Part shown: in pieces, positions 29,369-38,076 of the stretch
Numbering within the stretch: the stretch's first letter is position 1
Layout: the number at the start of each line of letters is the position of its first letter
Origin: Streptomyces hygroscopicus
GTDB taxonomy: Bacteria > Actinomycetota > Actinomycetes > Streptomycetales > Streptomycetaceae
Reading direction: 5' to 3'
Length of the DNA stretch: 64,000 nucleotides
Assembly (NCBI RefSeq): GCF_026168105.1
Contig: NZ_LBMW01000006.1
Span: 1 to 64,000, forward strand
The notes under the pieces: model-generated
What the model was told of the DNA's origin: nothing
The model's input: the letters and a program-made list of their open reading frames with translations, nothing else
Databases searched by the model: none
Program-made: the position numbers and the translations under genes

Positions 29369-30556
29369 ATGTTCGGTTACCGCGTTCCCGCCCCCGACGA
29401 GGCGATGCTGATCTCGGGAGGGCGGCGGGGCCTGGGGGGCGCGCCGTTCCGGGTGGTGACGGGGCACGGCAAGTTCGTGCTCCCCGTCTTCCGCAAGGTC
29501 CGTTTCCTCACCCTGTCGATGTGCGAGTCCGAGGTCACCGAGACCTGCGTGACCAGGCAGGGAATCGCGCTGCACGTCCGCGCCGTGATCGCGTTCAAGG
29601 TCGGCAACGACACGGAGAGCATCATCAACGCCGGGCAGCGGTTCCTCTCCGACCAGGAGCAGATGTCCGTTCTGACCGGCCGGATCTTCGCCGGCCATCT
29701 GCGCGCCATCATCGGCTCGATGACGGTCGAGGAGATCGTCACCGAGCGGCAGAAGCTCGCCGCCGAGGTGCTGGACACGTCGAAGACCGAGATGGCGAAG
29801 ATCGGCCTGATCGTGGACTCGCTGCAGATCCAGTCGATCGACGACGGCGACACCGGCTACATCGACGCGATGTCCGCGCCGCACAAGGCGGCCATCCAGC
29901 GGCAGGCCCAGATCGCCCAGGCCCAGGCCAACCAGGCCGCGGCCGAGGCGGAGCAGGACGCGGCCCGCAAGCAGGCCGAGTACGCGCGGCAGACCGCCGT
30001 GGTGAAGGCCGAGTACTCGGCCGAGGTGGACCGTGCCCAGGCGCACGCCGCCCAGGCCGGACCGCTCGCCCAGGCGCACGCCCAGCAGGAAGTGCTCGCC
30101 GCCCAGACCGAGTTGGCGCAGCGCCAGGCCAAACTGCGGCAGCAACAGCTGGTGGCCGAGGTCGTGAAGCCCGCGGAGGCCGAGGCGGAGCGGGTCAGGA
30201 TCCTCGCGATCGCCGAGGCGGAGCGCATGAAGATCCAGGCGGAGGCCGCGGCCTCGCACGACCGGGTCGCCCTGGACCGGATGCTGATCGACCAGCTCCC
30301 GCAGATCGTGAAGGAGGCCGCGGGGGGCCTCTCCGGTGCCAACGTCAACGTCCTGAACGGCGCGGACGGTCTCGGCGAGATCGCGGCCGGCCTGGTCGCC
30401 CAGGGCCTGACGATCCTGGACTCGGTCCGCCAGAACCTCAACGGCCAGAACAGCCAGAACGGCCAGACCACCGGCGGCCGCCCCGAGCAGGGAAACGGCC
30501 GGCTCGAACTGCGGGCTCCGCGGACGACGGAGCAGGACACCGGCGAGGTGAAGTAG
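29369..30556 (+). CDS. Flotillin-like SPFH protein
   Basis: A 395-aa flotillin family protein. The SPFH/Band 7 domain covers about 1-185 (MFGYRVPAPDEAMLISGGRR, then SVLTGRIFAGHLRAIIGSMT). A long Ala/Glu/Gln coiled coil follows (about 180-310, rich in QAQIAQAQANQAAAEAEQ-type heptads), then a Gln/Asn/Gly tail. There is no classical membrane helix, so membrane attachment is probably by an N-terminal hairpin or lipid. An AAGGAG ribosome-binding site lies just before the ATG. It is coupled to the NfeD-like gene 10 nt upstream and probably organises membrane microdomains. Confidence 0.92.
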   Translation: MFGYRVPAPDEAMLISGGRRGLGGAPFRVVTGHGKFVLPVFRKVRFLTLSMCESEVTETCVTRQGIALHVRAVIAFKVGNDTESIINAGQRFLSDQEQMSVLTGRIFAGHLRAIIGSMTVEEIVTERQKLAAEVLDTSKTEMAKIGLIVDSLQIQSIDDGDTGYIDAMSAPHKAAIQRQAQIAQAQANQAAAEAEQDAARKQAEYARQTAVVKAEYSAEVDRAQAHAAQAGPLAQAHAQQEVLAAQTELAQRQAKLRQQQLVAEVVKPAEAEAERVRILAIAEAERMKIQAEAAASHDRVALDRMLIDQLPQIVKEAAGGLSGANVNVLNGADGLGEIAAGLVAQGLTILDSVRQNLNGQNSQNGQTTGGRPEQGNGRLELRAPRTTEQDTGEVK

Positions 30557-30599
30557 CCGGCCTCGGCTGCCGTGCGACGCTCGGTGGGCAGTGCTTCGG

Positions 30600-30958
30600 C
30601 CATCGCCGCCCCGGGAAGACCTCCGGTCGGCGGGGCCGGGGCGTGCGAGGCTTTCCCGTGGTGCGAGGAGCCCCCCGCTGCAGGCGACTGCGTAACTACG
30701 GATACGCATGCGCGACCCGCGGTTCACCGCGGCGATGGACGACCTCCTGCGGCACGCCGAGGACATACGGACCGCCGTGATGTGCGCCGAGACGCTGTGG
30801 TGGCGCTGCCACCGGCGGATCATCGCGCCGACTTCGCGGTCCTCGCCCGCCGTACTCCGGTGCTGCACCTGGCCCATGACGGACGGTCAACCGAACATCG
30901 GCCCACGCCCGGCGCCCGACTGAGGGATGACGGCCTCCTGGTGTACGACCGGCACTGA
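30600..30958 (+). pseudogene. Decayed DUF488-family gene, at least two frameshifts
   Basis: Pieces of one DUF488 protein occur in different frames. LRNYGYA ends at about 30706. MRDPRFTAAMDDLL through AVMCAETLWWRCHRRIIA runs from 30708 to 30827, then the frame shifts and DFAVLARRTPVLHLAHDG through DGLLVYDRH runs to 30958. The AVMCAE...WWRCHRR motif is the family signature. A normal member has about 180 residues, and the N-terminal third is largely unrecognisable. A 56-bp part of it recurs, 53/56 identical, at 37536-37590. Confidence 0.75.
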
Positions 30959-31043
30959 ACACGTCCTCGGGCAGTACCCCGCCGACCGGTGGGTGACGAG
31001 ACGCTCTTCGACGCACTCGGCCTGCCCGTGCCTCGGGGAGGCG

Positions 31044-32279
31044 CTACAGCCGGACGACGACCAGGGCGATGTCGTCGCGGGCGCCGGCGGTGACGTCCAG
31101 GTGGACCAGCAGCGCATCGGCGAGCTGCTCGACCGGGAGGGTGCTGTGCTCGCCCAGTGCGTCGGTCAGGCGGGCCAGGCTGGCATCGATGTCTTCGTCA
31201 CGGCGTTCGATGAGCCCGTCGGTGTAGAGCACGAGGGTGTCCCCTGGTCTGTAGGGCAGTCCGGCCTGGGGGCGGGGGACATGATCCGGGCGAGCGCCCA
31301 GCGGCGGGTCGGTGGCCTGGTCCAGCAGTTCGCAGCTTCCGTCGGGGTGGGCCAGCACCGGCGGAGGGTGGCCCGCGATGCTGTAGATGATCAGAAGGCT
31401 GCGGGGGTCGATGAGGACCTTGGCCACCGTGGCGGCCAGCGCTCCTTCGACCGACCGGGAATACAGGCCCAGCACCTCCAGGGCCTGTGCCGGGCTGGGG
31501 ACGGCTCGGATGGCCGCGCTCAGGGCGCTGCGGAGCATGCCCATGACCGCGGCGGCCTGCAGGCCGTGGCCGACGACGTCCCCGATGGCGATGGAGTAGC
31601 GGTAGGGCGGCAGGTCGACCACGTCGTACCAGTCGCCGCAGATATTGAGCGACCCGGCGGCGGGCAGGTAGCGCACGGCGATGTCCTGGTGCCGGGCCAG
31701 GTCGGGAGAGCGCAGCATGGCTTCCTGCAGGGTGACGGCGACCTGGCGCTCGTTGGCGTGAGCCTGGCGCAGCTCCTCGTTCAGCCGGTGCAACTGGCGC
31801 GCCCGGGCATACAGTTCGGCCTCCACCCCCTTCTCCCGCTCGCTGAGCGGTCCGCGAGTCCGAGCGGCACGGCGCGAGCTGACGAACGCCGTGACATCGT
31901 CAACCTGCTCGATGATCCACCGCACGGTGCCCTCCGAGTCCAGGATGGGGGTGCGGATCGCCGTCCACCACCGCTCCTCGAACTCACCCGGCCGGTCGGC
32001 GACGGGAATGTCGTACCGCTGCAGTACCACCGTCTCCGCCTCTCCGGAGGCCCTGACCCGCTGCAGCGAGTCCCTGAAACTGCGCCCCCCGTCGGGAGCC
32101 GCCGGATGCTCCGGGAAGGCATCGAAGAGGTACCGCCCGACCAGGTCCTCCCTGACCCGCCCCGTGACCTTCATGTAGGCGTCGTTGACGTCGCAGATCA
32201 CCAGCTCCGCATCCAGCACCAGGTACGGACTGGGCGTGGCGGCGAAAAACGCGCTGAAATCGATATCCGGTGTCGTCAC
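31044..32279 (-). CDS. PAS-PP2C (RsbU-type) phosphatase
   Basis: A 411-aa regulator. A PAS domain spans about residues 5-140 (FFAATPSPYLVLDAELVI, WTAIRTPILDSEGTVRWIIE), a coiled-coil linker about 145-195, and a PP2C/SpoIIE phosphatase about 205-411. GDWYDVVDL, IGDVVGHG, LVLYTDGLIER and ARDDIALVVV are all intact. Unlike the other four phosphatases in the window it has no kinase domain. GTG at 32279 is chosen because AGGA lies 8-9 nt upstream; an in-frame ATG at 32342 would add 21 residues. It is divergent from the multi-sensor phosphatase at 32569, so the two probably share a control region. Confidence 0.9.
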   Translation of the reverse strand: MTTPDIDFSAFFAATPSPYLVLDAELVICDVNDAYMKVTGRVREDLVGRYLFDAFPEHPAAPDGGRSFRDSLQRVRASGEAETVVLQRYDIPVADRPGEFEERWWTAIRTPILDSEGTVRWIIEQVDDVTAFVSSRRAARTRGPLSEREKGVEAELYARARQLHRLNEELRQAHANERQVAVTLQEAMLRSPDLARHQDIAVRYLPAAGSLNICGDWYDVVDLPPYRYSIAIGDVVGHGLQAAAVMGMLRSALSAAIRAVPSPAQALEVLGLYSRSVEGALAATVAKVLIDPRSLLIIYSIAGHPPPVLAHPDGSCELLDQATDPPLGARPDHVPRPQAGLPYRPGDTLVLYTDGLIERRDEDIDASLARLTDALGEHSTLPVEQLADALLVHLDVTAGARDDIALVVVRL

Positions 32280-32568
32280 GCGCGATCCTGCCGATCTTGC
32301 GAACGCGACCGTTTGCAGCCCTGAACCACGAGACCCGACCAACCCCGGCCTACGAGAACCAACCTACGAGATACCCGCCGTGTATGCGCCCGGAGGGCCG
32401 CCTGCCTGGATGCGGCGGCGGAAGAGGGAGGCCTGGGCTCTGCCAGTACGGCCTTCTCCCGTCCCCGTGGTGAGGGCGCGGGCTCCGTGACCTTCCGCCC
32501 ATTCACTGGTGCAGGGCTCCGCCCGCCCCGCCTCGTGGTTGGTGACCCAGAAACGATAGAAATGGTAT

Positions 32569-35403
32569 ATGCGCCGATTCTCGGGTCGATCCGGGCGTTG
32601 GGTGTCCGATATGGGCAGAAGGATCCATGGTCCCGGTCGGCATCCTCGTCGGGGGAAGGAGCGCGGTCGGCCTCGGGAAGGAGAGCCGCCGCCGCTGCCG
32701 CGTCGCCTGCGCTCCCTGCTGAACGTGCGCAGTCTCGCCGGTCAGGTCTTTCTCCTGCAGCTGGCGGTCGTGGTGCTGCTCGTCGCCGCCGCCCTGGTGG
32801 CTCTCGTCGTGCAGGCTCGACGGGACACCATGGCGGACGCACGGCACCGGACGCTTGCCGCGGCACAGACCTTCGCGCACTCCCCGGGGATCGTCGCCGC
32901 GCTGAACAGCCCCGACCCCACCGCGGTGCTGCAGCCGCACGCCGAGGCGGCCCGGAAGGCCGCGGGCGTCGACGCCATCATCGTGTACAGGCTGGATGGG
33001 ATCACCCTCACCCACAGCGACCCGAGGCAGATCGGGAAACACGTCATCGGACCCTACGCGGAGGCGGCGGCCGGCAAGCCGTTCACCAGGACCTTCCAAG
33101 GGTCCCTGGGACCCTCCGTGATCTCCGCGGTCCCCGTGAAGGCTCCCGACGGTTCGGTTGTCGCCATCGTCTCCTCCCCCGTCAGGGTCGAGAAGGTGCA
33201 GCACAGGGTGAACCAGCAGCTGCGGGTGCTGTTCGGCGGAGCTGCCGGGGCCCTGCTCATCGCGGCAGCCGGGTCGGGCCTGGTGAGCCGCCGGTTGCAG
33301 CGGCAGACCCATGGCCTGGGCCCGGCCGAGATGACCCGGATGTACGAGCACCACGACGCGGTCCTGCACGCCGTGCGGGAAGGAGTGCTGATCATCGACG
33401 GTGATGGCCGGCTACTGCTGGTCAACGACGAGGCACGGCGGCTGCTGGACCTGCCGGCGGACGCGGAGCGGCGCCACCTCACCGATCTCGGACTGGACGA
33501 GGGCCTCGCCGAGCTGCTGTCCTCCGACCGCCTGGCCACTGACGAGGTGTACCTGGCGGCCGACCGTCTCCTTGCGGTCAACAAGCGGCTCATCGCCCCT
33601 CACGGACCGGCCGGCAGCGTGGTGACGCTGCGGGACACCACCGAACTGCGCGCTCTGTCCGGCCGGGCCGAGGGAGCGCGCGAACGACTGCAACTGCTGT
33701 ACGACGCCGGAGTACGGATCGGCACCACGCTCGATGTGAAGCGCACCGCCGAGGAACTGGCGGAGGTGTCGGTGCCCCGGTTCGCCGATGTCGTCACCGT
33801 CGAGCTGCTGGACCCGGTCCTGCGCGGTGAGGAGTCCTCCGCCGCGACCACCGAACTGCGCCGTACCGCGATCGCGGGTGTCGACGGGGACCAGCTCTTC
33901 TATCCCGTCGGCGAGCTGATCCCGTTCCTCGCCACCCACCCCGTCTCGACGGGCATGGCCGACAGCCGGTCGGTCCTGGTGAGGGACCTGAGCACCTCCG
34001 AAGGCTGGCTCGCCCAGAATCCCGAAGGTGCCCGGCGGATCCTCGAGCACGGCATCCACTCCATGCTCGTGGTCCCGCTGCGGGCCCGCGGGGTGGTGCT
34101 GGGAATGGCGGACTTCTGGCGGGCGAGCGACTCCCCGTCGTTCGAGGACGAGGACGTGTCCTTCGCCGAGGAGCTGGCCGCCCGGGCGGCGGTGTGCATC
34201 GACAACGCCCGCCGCTACACCCGCGAACACACCATGGCCGTCACGCTGCAACACAGCCTGCTGCCACGCGGGCTCCCCGAGCGGGCCGCCCTTGAGGTGG
34301 CCTACCGCTACCTGCCGGCCCAGGCCGGGGTGGGCGGGGACTGGTTCGACGTCATCCCGCTGTCCGGCGCCCGGGTGGCGCTGGCGGTCGGTGATGTCGT
34401 CGGCCACGGCCTGCACGCCGCGGCGACCATGGGGCGGCTGCGTACCGCAGTTCACAACTTCTCGGGACTGGACATGCCGCCGGAGGAGCTGCTGGGCCGG
34501 CTGGACGAACTGGTGGACCAGATCGACGCCGAAGAGGCCACCGTCGGGGAGGACGGGCAGGGGATCGCCGGGGCGACCTGCCAGTACGCCGTCTACGATC
34601 CCACCTCCGGGCGGCTGGTCATCGCCACCGCGGGCCATCCGGGGCCGGCCGTGGTCCATCCCGACGGGACCGTGGGCTTCCCCACGGTGCCCGTCTCCCC
34701 GCCACTGGGGCTGGGCGCCGGCATGCCCTTCGAGTGTGCCGAGCTGACCGTGCCCGAGGGTTCCCGGCTGGTGCTCTACACCAACGGCCTGATCGAGGAC
34801 CGAGGCCGCGACCTGGACGCCGGCCTGGAGGCTCTGCGCCGTGCTCTGGCCGGGCCCTATCGCACCCCGGAGGCCACGTGCGCGGCCGTGATGGAGGCCA
34901 TGCTGCCCGCCCAGCCCAAGGACGACATCGTGCTGCTGGTGGCCCACACCCGCCGACTCGACCCCGCGCAGATCGCCGAGTGGCACGTGCCCCGCGACCC
35001 GGCGGAGGTGGCCCCGGTGCGTGCCGCCTGCGCCCGTCGGCTCACGGAGTGGGGCCTGGAGCAGATCGCCTTCACCGTCGAACTCATCCTCAGCGAGCTG
35101 ATCACCAACGCCATCCGCTACGGCGCCGAGCCCATCACGGTCCGGCTGCTGCGCGACCGCGCCCTGATCTGCGAGGTCTCCGACGGCAGCAGCACCTCAC
35201 CGCGGCTGCGCCGGGCGAACGTCACCGACGAGGGCGGGCGCGGGCTCTTCCTGGTCGCCCAGTTCGCCGAACGCTGGGGCACCCGCTACACGCCCAACGG
35301 CAAAGTCATCTGGACGGAGCAACCCCTCCACGCCGACGCCACGCCGGAGGGGGAAGAGCTCGGCGAGATCCTGCTCGGCCAGTGGGACGACACCGCACTG
35401 TGA
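32569..35403 (+). CDS. Membrane Cache-PAS-GAF-PP2C-kinase hybrid (TDG motif altered to TNG)
   Basis: A 944-aa sensor. A basic tail precedes a membrane helix at about 57-82. Then come an extracytoplasmic Cache-like domain (about 85-205) and a second helix at about 218-238. A PAS domain (about 260-358), GAF (about 370-545) and PP2C/SpoIIE phosphatase (about 555-795, GGDWFDVIPL at 589-598) follow, and a HATPase kinase domain closes the protein (about 800-925, ELILSELITNAIRYG). Asp of the usual TDG metal motif is Asn739 (LYTNGLIED), so phosphatase activity may be reduced or altered. The start is uncertain: ATG 32569 or ATG 32611. The gene is divergent from the PAS-PP2C gene. Confidence 0.9.
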   Translation: MRRFSGRSGRWVSDMGRRIHGPGRHPRRGKERGRPREGEPPPLPRRLRSLLNVRSLAGQVFLLQLAVVVLLVAAALVALVVQARRDTMADARHRTLAAAQTFAHSPGIVAALNSPDPTAVLQPHAEAARKAAGVDAIIVYRLDGITLTHSDPRQIGKHVIGPYAEAAAGKPFTRTFQGSLGPSVISAVPVKAPDGSVVAIVSSPVRVEKVQHRVNQQLRVLFGGAAGALLIAAAGSGLVSRRLQRQTHGLGPAEMTRMYEHHDAVLHAVREGVLIIDGDGRLLLVNDEARRLLDLPADAERRHLTDLGLDEGLAELLSSDRLATDEVYLAADRLLAVNKRLIAPHGPAGSVVTLRDTTELRALSGRAEGARERLQLLYDAGVRIGTTLDVKRTAEELAEVSVPRFADVVTVELLDPVLRGEESSAATTELRRTAIAGVDGDQLFYPVGELIPFLATHPVSTGMADSRSVLVRDLSTSEGWLAQNPEGARRILEHGIHSMLVVPLRARGVVLGMADFWRASDSPSFEDEDVSFAEELAARAAVCIDNARRYTREHTMAVTLQHSLLPRGLPERAALEVAYRYLPAQAGVGGDWFDVIPLSGARVALAVGDVVGHGLHAAATMGRLRTAVHNFSGLDMPPEELLGRLDELVDQIDAEEATVGEDGQGIAGATCQYAVYDPTSGRLVIATAGHPGPAVVHPDGTVGFPTVPVSPPLGLGAGMPFECAELTVPEGSRLVLYTNGLIEDRGRDLDAGLEALRRALAGPYRTPEATCAAVMEAMLPAQPKDDIVLLVAHTRRLDPAQIAEWHVPRDPAEVAPVRAACARRLTEWGLEQIAFTVELILSELITNAIRYGAEPITVRLLRDRALICEVSDGSSTSPRLRRANVTDEGGRGLFLVAQFAERWGTRYTPNGKVIWTEQPLHADATPEGEELGEILLGQWDDTAL

Positions 35404-35874
35404 GGGGGTCGCGCACGCCGCCCGAGCTGGTAGCGGCCGCCCGGCGTGCCGCACCGGCGAGACCCGGGCCCGGGCACACGATGGCCGCGGTTCCGCCGTG
35501 GGACGACGCCGGTCGCCGACTTCCCCGGTGGGATTCCGCCATCGATGCAGCCGGGTACTCTGGCCTCGATGACCACTTCGTCGACGCAGTAGACCTGGGA
35601 GGCCAGGGGGCACGGCGCAGGACTCGTCGCTTCGGACCGCTCGGTGCTGTCGGCGGTCGGCCGGACCGCGTGGGCGCAGGCTGGAGTGCCGCGGCCCGCG
35701 GGCTACCGGACCACGGACGCGCCGCGCAGGCCATCGCGCGGTGACCATGGCGGCCCGCACCCCGGCACGGCGCGGGGCAGCACGGCGGCACCGTTCGTTG
35801 GCTCCGATGACCCGACGTTCCCCGCAACAACAGGTGACAACCCTCGTCCCACATCCCCACCTTCTGGAGCCGTC
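35404..35874. other. Intergenic region with no supported gene
   Basis: An ATG-started frame of 88 codons (35481-35744) is open, but its product resembles no recognised family and it has no clear ribosome-binding site. The stretch probably contains gene debris plus the promoter of the lipoprotein at 35875. Confidence 0.4.
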
Positions 35875-37014
35875 GTGACCGCACCCAGTGCCCGAGCAGC
35901 GGCCGTCTTCGGCTGCTGCGCCCTCGTGGCACTGGGCCTGAGTGCCTGCGAGAACACACCGACCGCCGGACCCCGGAAGCCGTCGGTGGCCACCTCGGCT
36001 CAGAACGCGGGCGGCATGGGCGCGCTGATCGCCGCAGCGAAAAAGGAGGGCAGGCTCACGACGATCGGGCTCCCGCGTGACTGGGCCGACTACGGCGGCC
36101 TGATCGACGGCTTCGAGAAGAAGTACGGGATCAGGGTCACGGTTGCCGAACCGCTGGCCCACAGCAAGGACGAGATCGACGCCTTGAGGAAGAGCGGGAA
36201 GCGGCCGGGTGCCCCGGACGTGATCGATGTTGGCGATACGTTCGCGCGAACAGCGGCGGAGCAGAACTTGCTCGCGCCGTACAAGGTAGCCGCGTACGAC
36301 TCGATCCCCGGCAGTCAGAAGGACCCGGGGGCCCGGTGGTACAACAACTACGGGGGTTACATCTCCATCGGCTGCGAGGCCAACCGGGTCAAGCCCTGTC
36401 CCGAGACCTTCGCCGATCTGCTGAAGCCCGGCTACAAGGGCAAGGTCGCGCTCGAGGGCAACCCGACCAAGTCGGAAACCGCCTTCTCCAGCGTCTACGC
36501 GGCCGCGCTGGCGAACAACGGGTCGTTCGACGACATCCAGCCCGGTCTCGACTTCTTCGGCGAGCTCAAGAAGAACGGCAACTTCAACCCTCTGGAGTCC
36601 AGCGCCGCAGCCGTCGAGGACGGCCGGACGCCGATCAGCATCAACTGGGACTACGTCAACCTCGGCTACGCCGACCAGTTCCGCAGCAAGGGCGTGAACC
36701 TGCAGGTCGCGATCCCCTTCGACGGCAGCTTCGCCCAGTACTACGCGCAGGCGATCAACAAGAACGCCCCGCACCCGGCCGCTGCCCGGCTGTGGGAGGA
36801 GTACCTCTTCAGCCCAGAGGGCCAGAACCTCCGGCTCAACGGCTACGCCCGCCCGGTGCTCATGGACGCCATGAGGACGGACGGCACCCTCAACGAGACC
36901 TCCGCCGCACGGCTGCCGACGGTCGAGGGAACGCCTCAGTTCCCGACGGACGCGCAAGTGGAGAAGGCCAAGGCGACGGTGGCCCGGGGCTGGGCGAAGG
37001 CCGTCTCCGGCTGA
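35875..37014 (+). CDS. Orphan ABC transporter substrate-binding lipoprotein
   Basis: A 379-aa exported lipoprotein. The signal peptide ends in the lipobox LSAC with Cys25. The mature part is a family 1/PotD-like solute-binding protein: AAKKEGRLTTIGLPRDWADY, then INWDYVNLGYADQFRSKGVN and QYYAQAINKNAPHPAAARLW, as in ferric-iron or polyamine/organophosphonate binding proteins. The start is GTG at 35875, with a GGAG-like site upstream; the upstream in-frame extension lacks a signal sequence. No permease or ATPase gene is adjacent, so it is either an orphan subunit or a sensory binding protein, possibly serving the neighbouring Cache sensor. That link is speculative. Confidence 0.88.
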   Translation: MTAPSARAAAVFGCCALVALGLSACENTPTAGPRKPSVATSAQNAGGMGALIAAAKKEGRLTTIGLPRDWADYGGLIDGFEKKYGIRVTVAEPLAHSKDEIDALRKSGKRPGAPDVIDVGDTFARTAAEQNLLAPYKVAAYDSIPGSQKDPGARWYNNYGGYISIGCEANRVKPCPETFADLLKPGYKGKVALEGNPTKSETAFSSVYAAALANNGSFDDIQPGLDFFGELKKNGNFNPLESSAAAVEDGRTPISINWDYVNLGYADQFRSKGVNLQVAIPFDGSFAQYYAQAINKNAPHPAAARLWEEYLFSPEGQNLRLNGYARPVLMDAMRTDGTLNETSAARLPTVEGTPQFPTDAQVEKAKATVARGWAKAVSG

Positions 37015-37018
37015 CGCC

Positions 37019-37399
37019 TCAGGCCGACGCGCGGCCGGCGCCCGACAGCAGATCGGCCAGGACGGCGGCCTGGCTGTGGTCGGCGTCGCGGGTCGCGGTA
37101 AGGAGAGTGACCCGGCCGTGACGAGCGAGTTCGTCGAGTTCGCGCAGCGCCTGCTCGTGGTCGGGGTCGCTCAGTTCGGCGAGATAGCGCCTGCGGAACT
37201 CCGGGTAGCGGTCCGGATCGTGGGCGTACCAGCGGCGCAGCTCGGTCGACGGGGCGACGTCGCGCAGCCAGGCGTCCAGGTGGGCGTCGTCCTTGCGCAG
37301 CCCGCGCGGCCAGATCCGGTCCACCAGTGCCCGCGCGCCGTCCTCGGGCGAGGCTTCCTCGTAGACACGGCGATATCTGACGTCCTTGGCCATGGCCAT
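37019..37399 (-). CDS. DUF488 family protein (YeaO-like)
   Basis: A 126-aa protein of the short DUF488/YeaO type: DVRYRRVYEEASPEDGARAL, VDRIWPRGLRKDDAHLDAWL, and PSTELRRWYAHDPDRYPEF near residue 60. A GGAGG site 5 nt before ATG at 37399 fixes the start. The biochemical role is unknown. It converges on the substrate-binding lipoprotein gene, with stop codons only 4 nt apart. It is unrelated in detail to the longer-type DUF488 remnants nearby but falls in the same broad family. Confidence 0.88.
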   Translation of the reverse strand: MAMAKDVRYRRVYEEASPEDGARALVDRIWPRGLRKDDAHLDAWLRDVAPSTELRRWYAHDPDRYPEFRRRYLAELSDPDHEQALRELDELARHGRVTLLTATRDADHSQAAVLADLLSGAGRASA

Positions 37400-37535
37400 G
37401 ATGTCCTCCAGGGCCCCATCTGTGCCGTCGGCCGCCCGGTTTCCGGCCGGCAGCCTCACAGGTACGGCTACCGTGAAAGCGGGTGGGCCATTCCTGCAGC
37501 CGAGGCTTTCTCCTCGAGCCCTCAGGCCGCGCAGG

Positions 37536-37590
37536 TACGGACCGCCGTGATGTGCGCCAGACGGTGTGGTGGCGCCGCCACCGGCGGATC
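37536..37590 (+). repeat. Second copy of the DUF488 gene fragment
   Basis: These 55 bp match 30766-30821 with one deletion and two substitutions (53/56). They encode part of the AVMCA...WWRCHRR signature region out of frame. The direct copies bound about 6.7 kb holding the divergent phosphatase pair, the lipoprotein and the intact DUF488 gene. Confidence 0.8.
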
Positions 37591-37597
37591 GGGCGGC

Positions 37598-38034
37598 TCA
37601 CCCGGCCAGGACGGCGCAGCCCAGCGCGAGCAGGGACAGAACTTTCACGATCTCCAGGGCGACGTAGTACAGATGGGCGCGAGAGCGCCGCAGCGCGGGG
37701 TCCTCGCCTGCGAGGACGGCGTCGGAGCGCCGGTTGAGACGCGGACGGACGACTGCGAGCTGCAGGACCAGTACGGCCGCGGCGATCACTCCGGCCGTGA
37801 CAACGGCCGCGGAGGGGGTGCCGATGGCGACAGAGCGCCGGTCACGACGATGGCGAGGAAGACCTCGACGAGGTTGAGCGCGCGGAAGACGATCCGGCCG
37901 ATGCCGAGTCCGACGCGGATCGTCACCCCCGGGGCCCGGAACTTCAACGGCGCCTCCAGAAAGGAGATCGCCAGTACCATCCCGAGCCAGACGAAGGTGA
38001 CGGCGCTGGCCATGGCCGCCGACGTCGTGTTCAT
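37598..38034 (-). pseudogene. Membrane protein gene broken by one frameshift
   Basis: The N-terminal half, from ATG at 38034, reads MNTTSAAMASAVTFVWLGMV and continues to VEVFLAIVVTGAL, with two membrane helices. The second half continues in another frame as VAIGTPSAAVVTAGVIAAAV through HLYYVALEIVKVLSLLALGC, with two more helices, and ends at 37598. The change lies near 37835-37840, where one missing base explains it. The restored product would be about 145 aa with four helices. The family was not identified. A sequencing error is possible. Confidence 0.7.
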
Positions 38035-38076
38035 TGCCGCTGTATCTCTCCTGTTCTGGCCCAGCGTCCATGGACG

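Noticed and set aside
35481..35744. Possible 88-aa gene after the Cache-PAS-GAF phosphatase
   Set aside because: There is no ribosome-binding site and no recognised family, and frames are open on both strands. It was kept only as intergenic comment.
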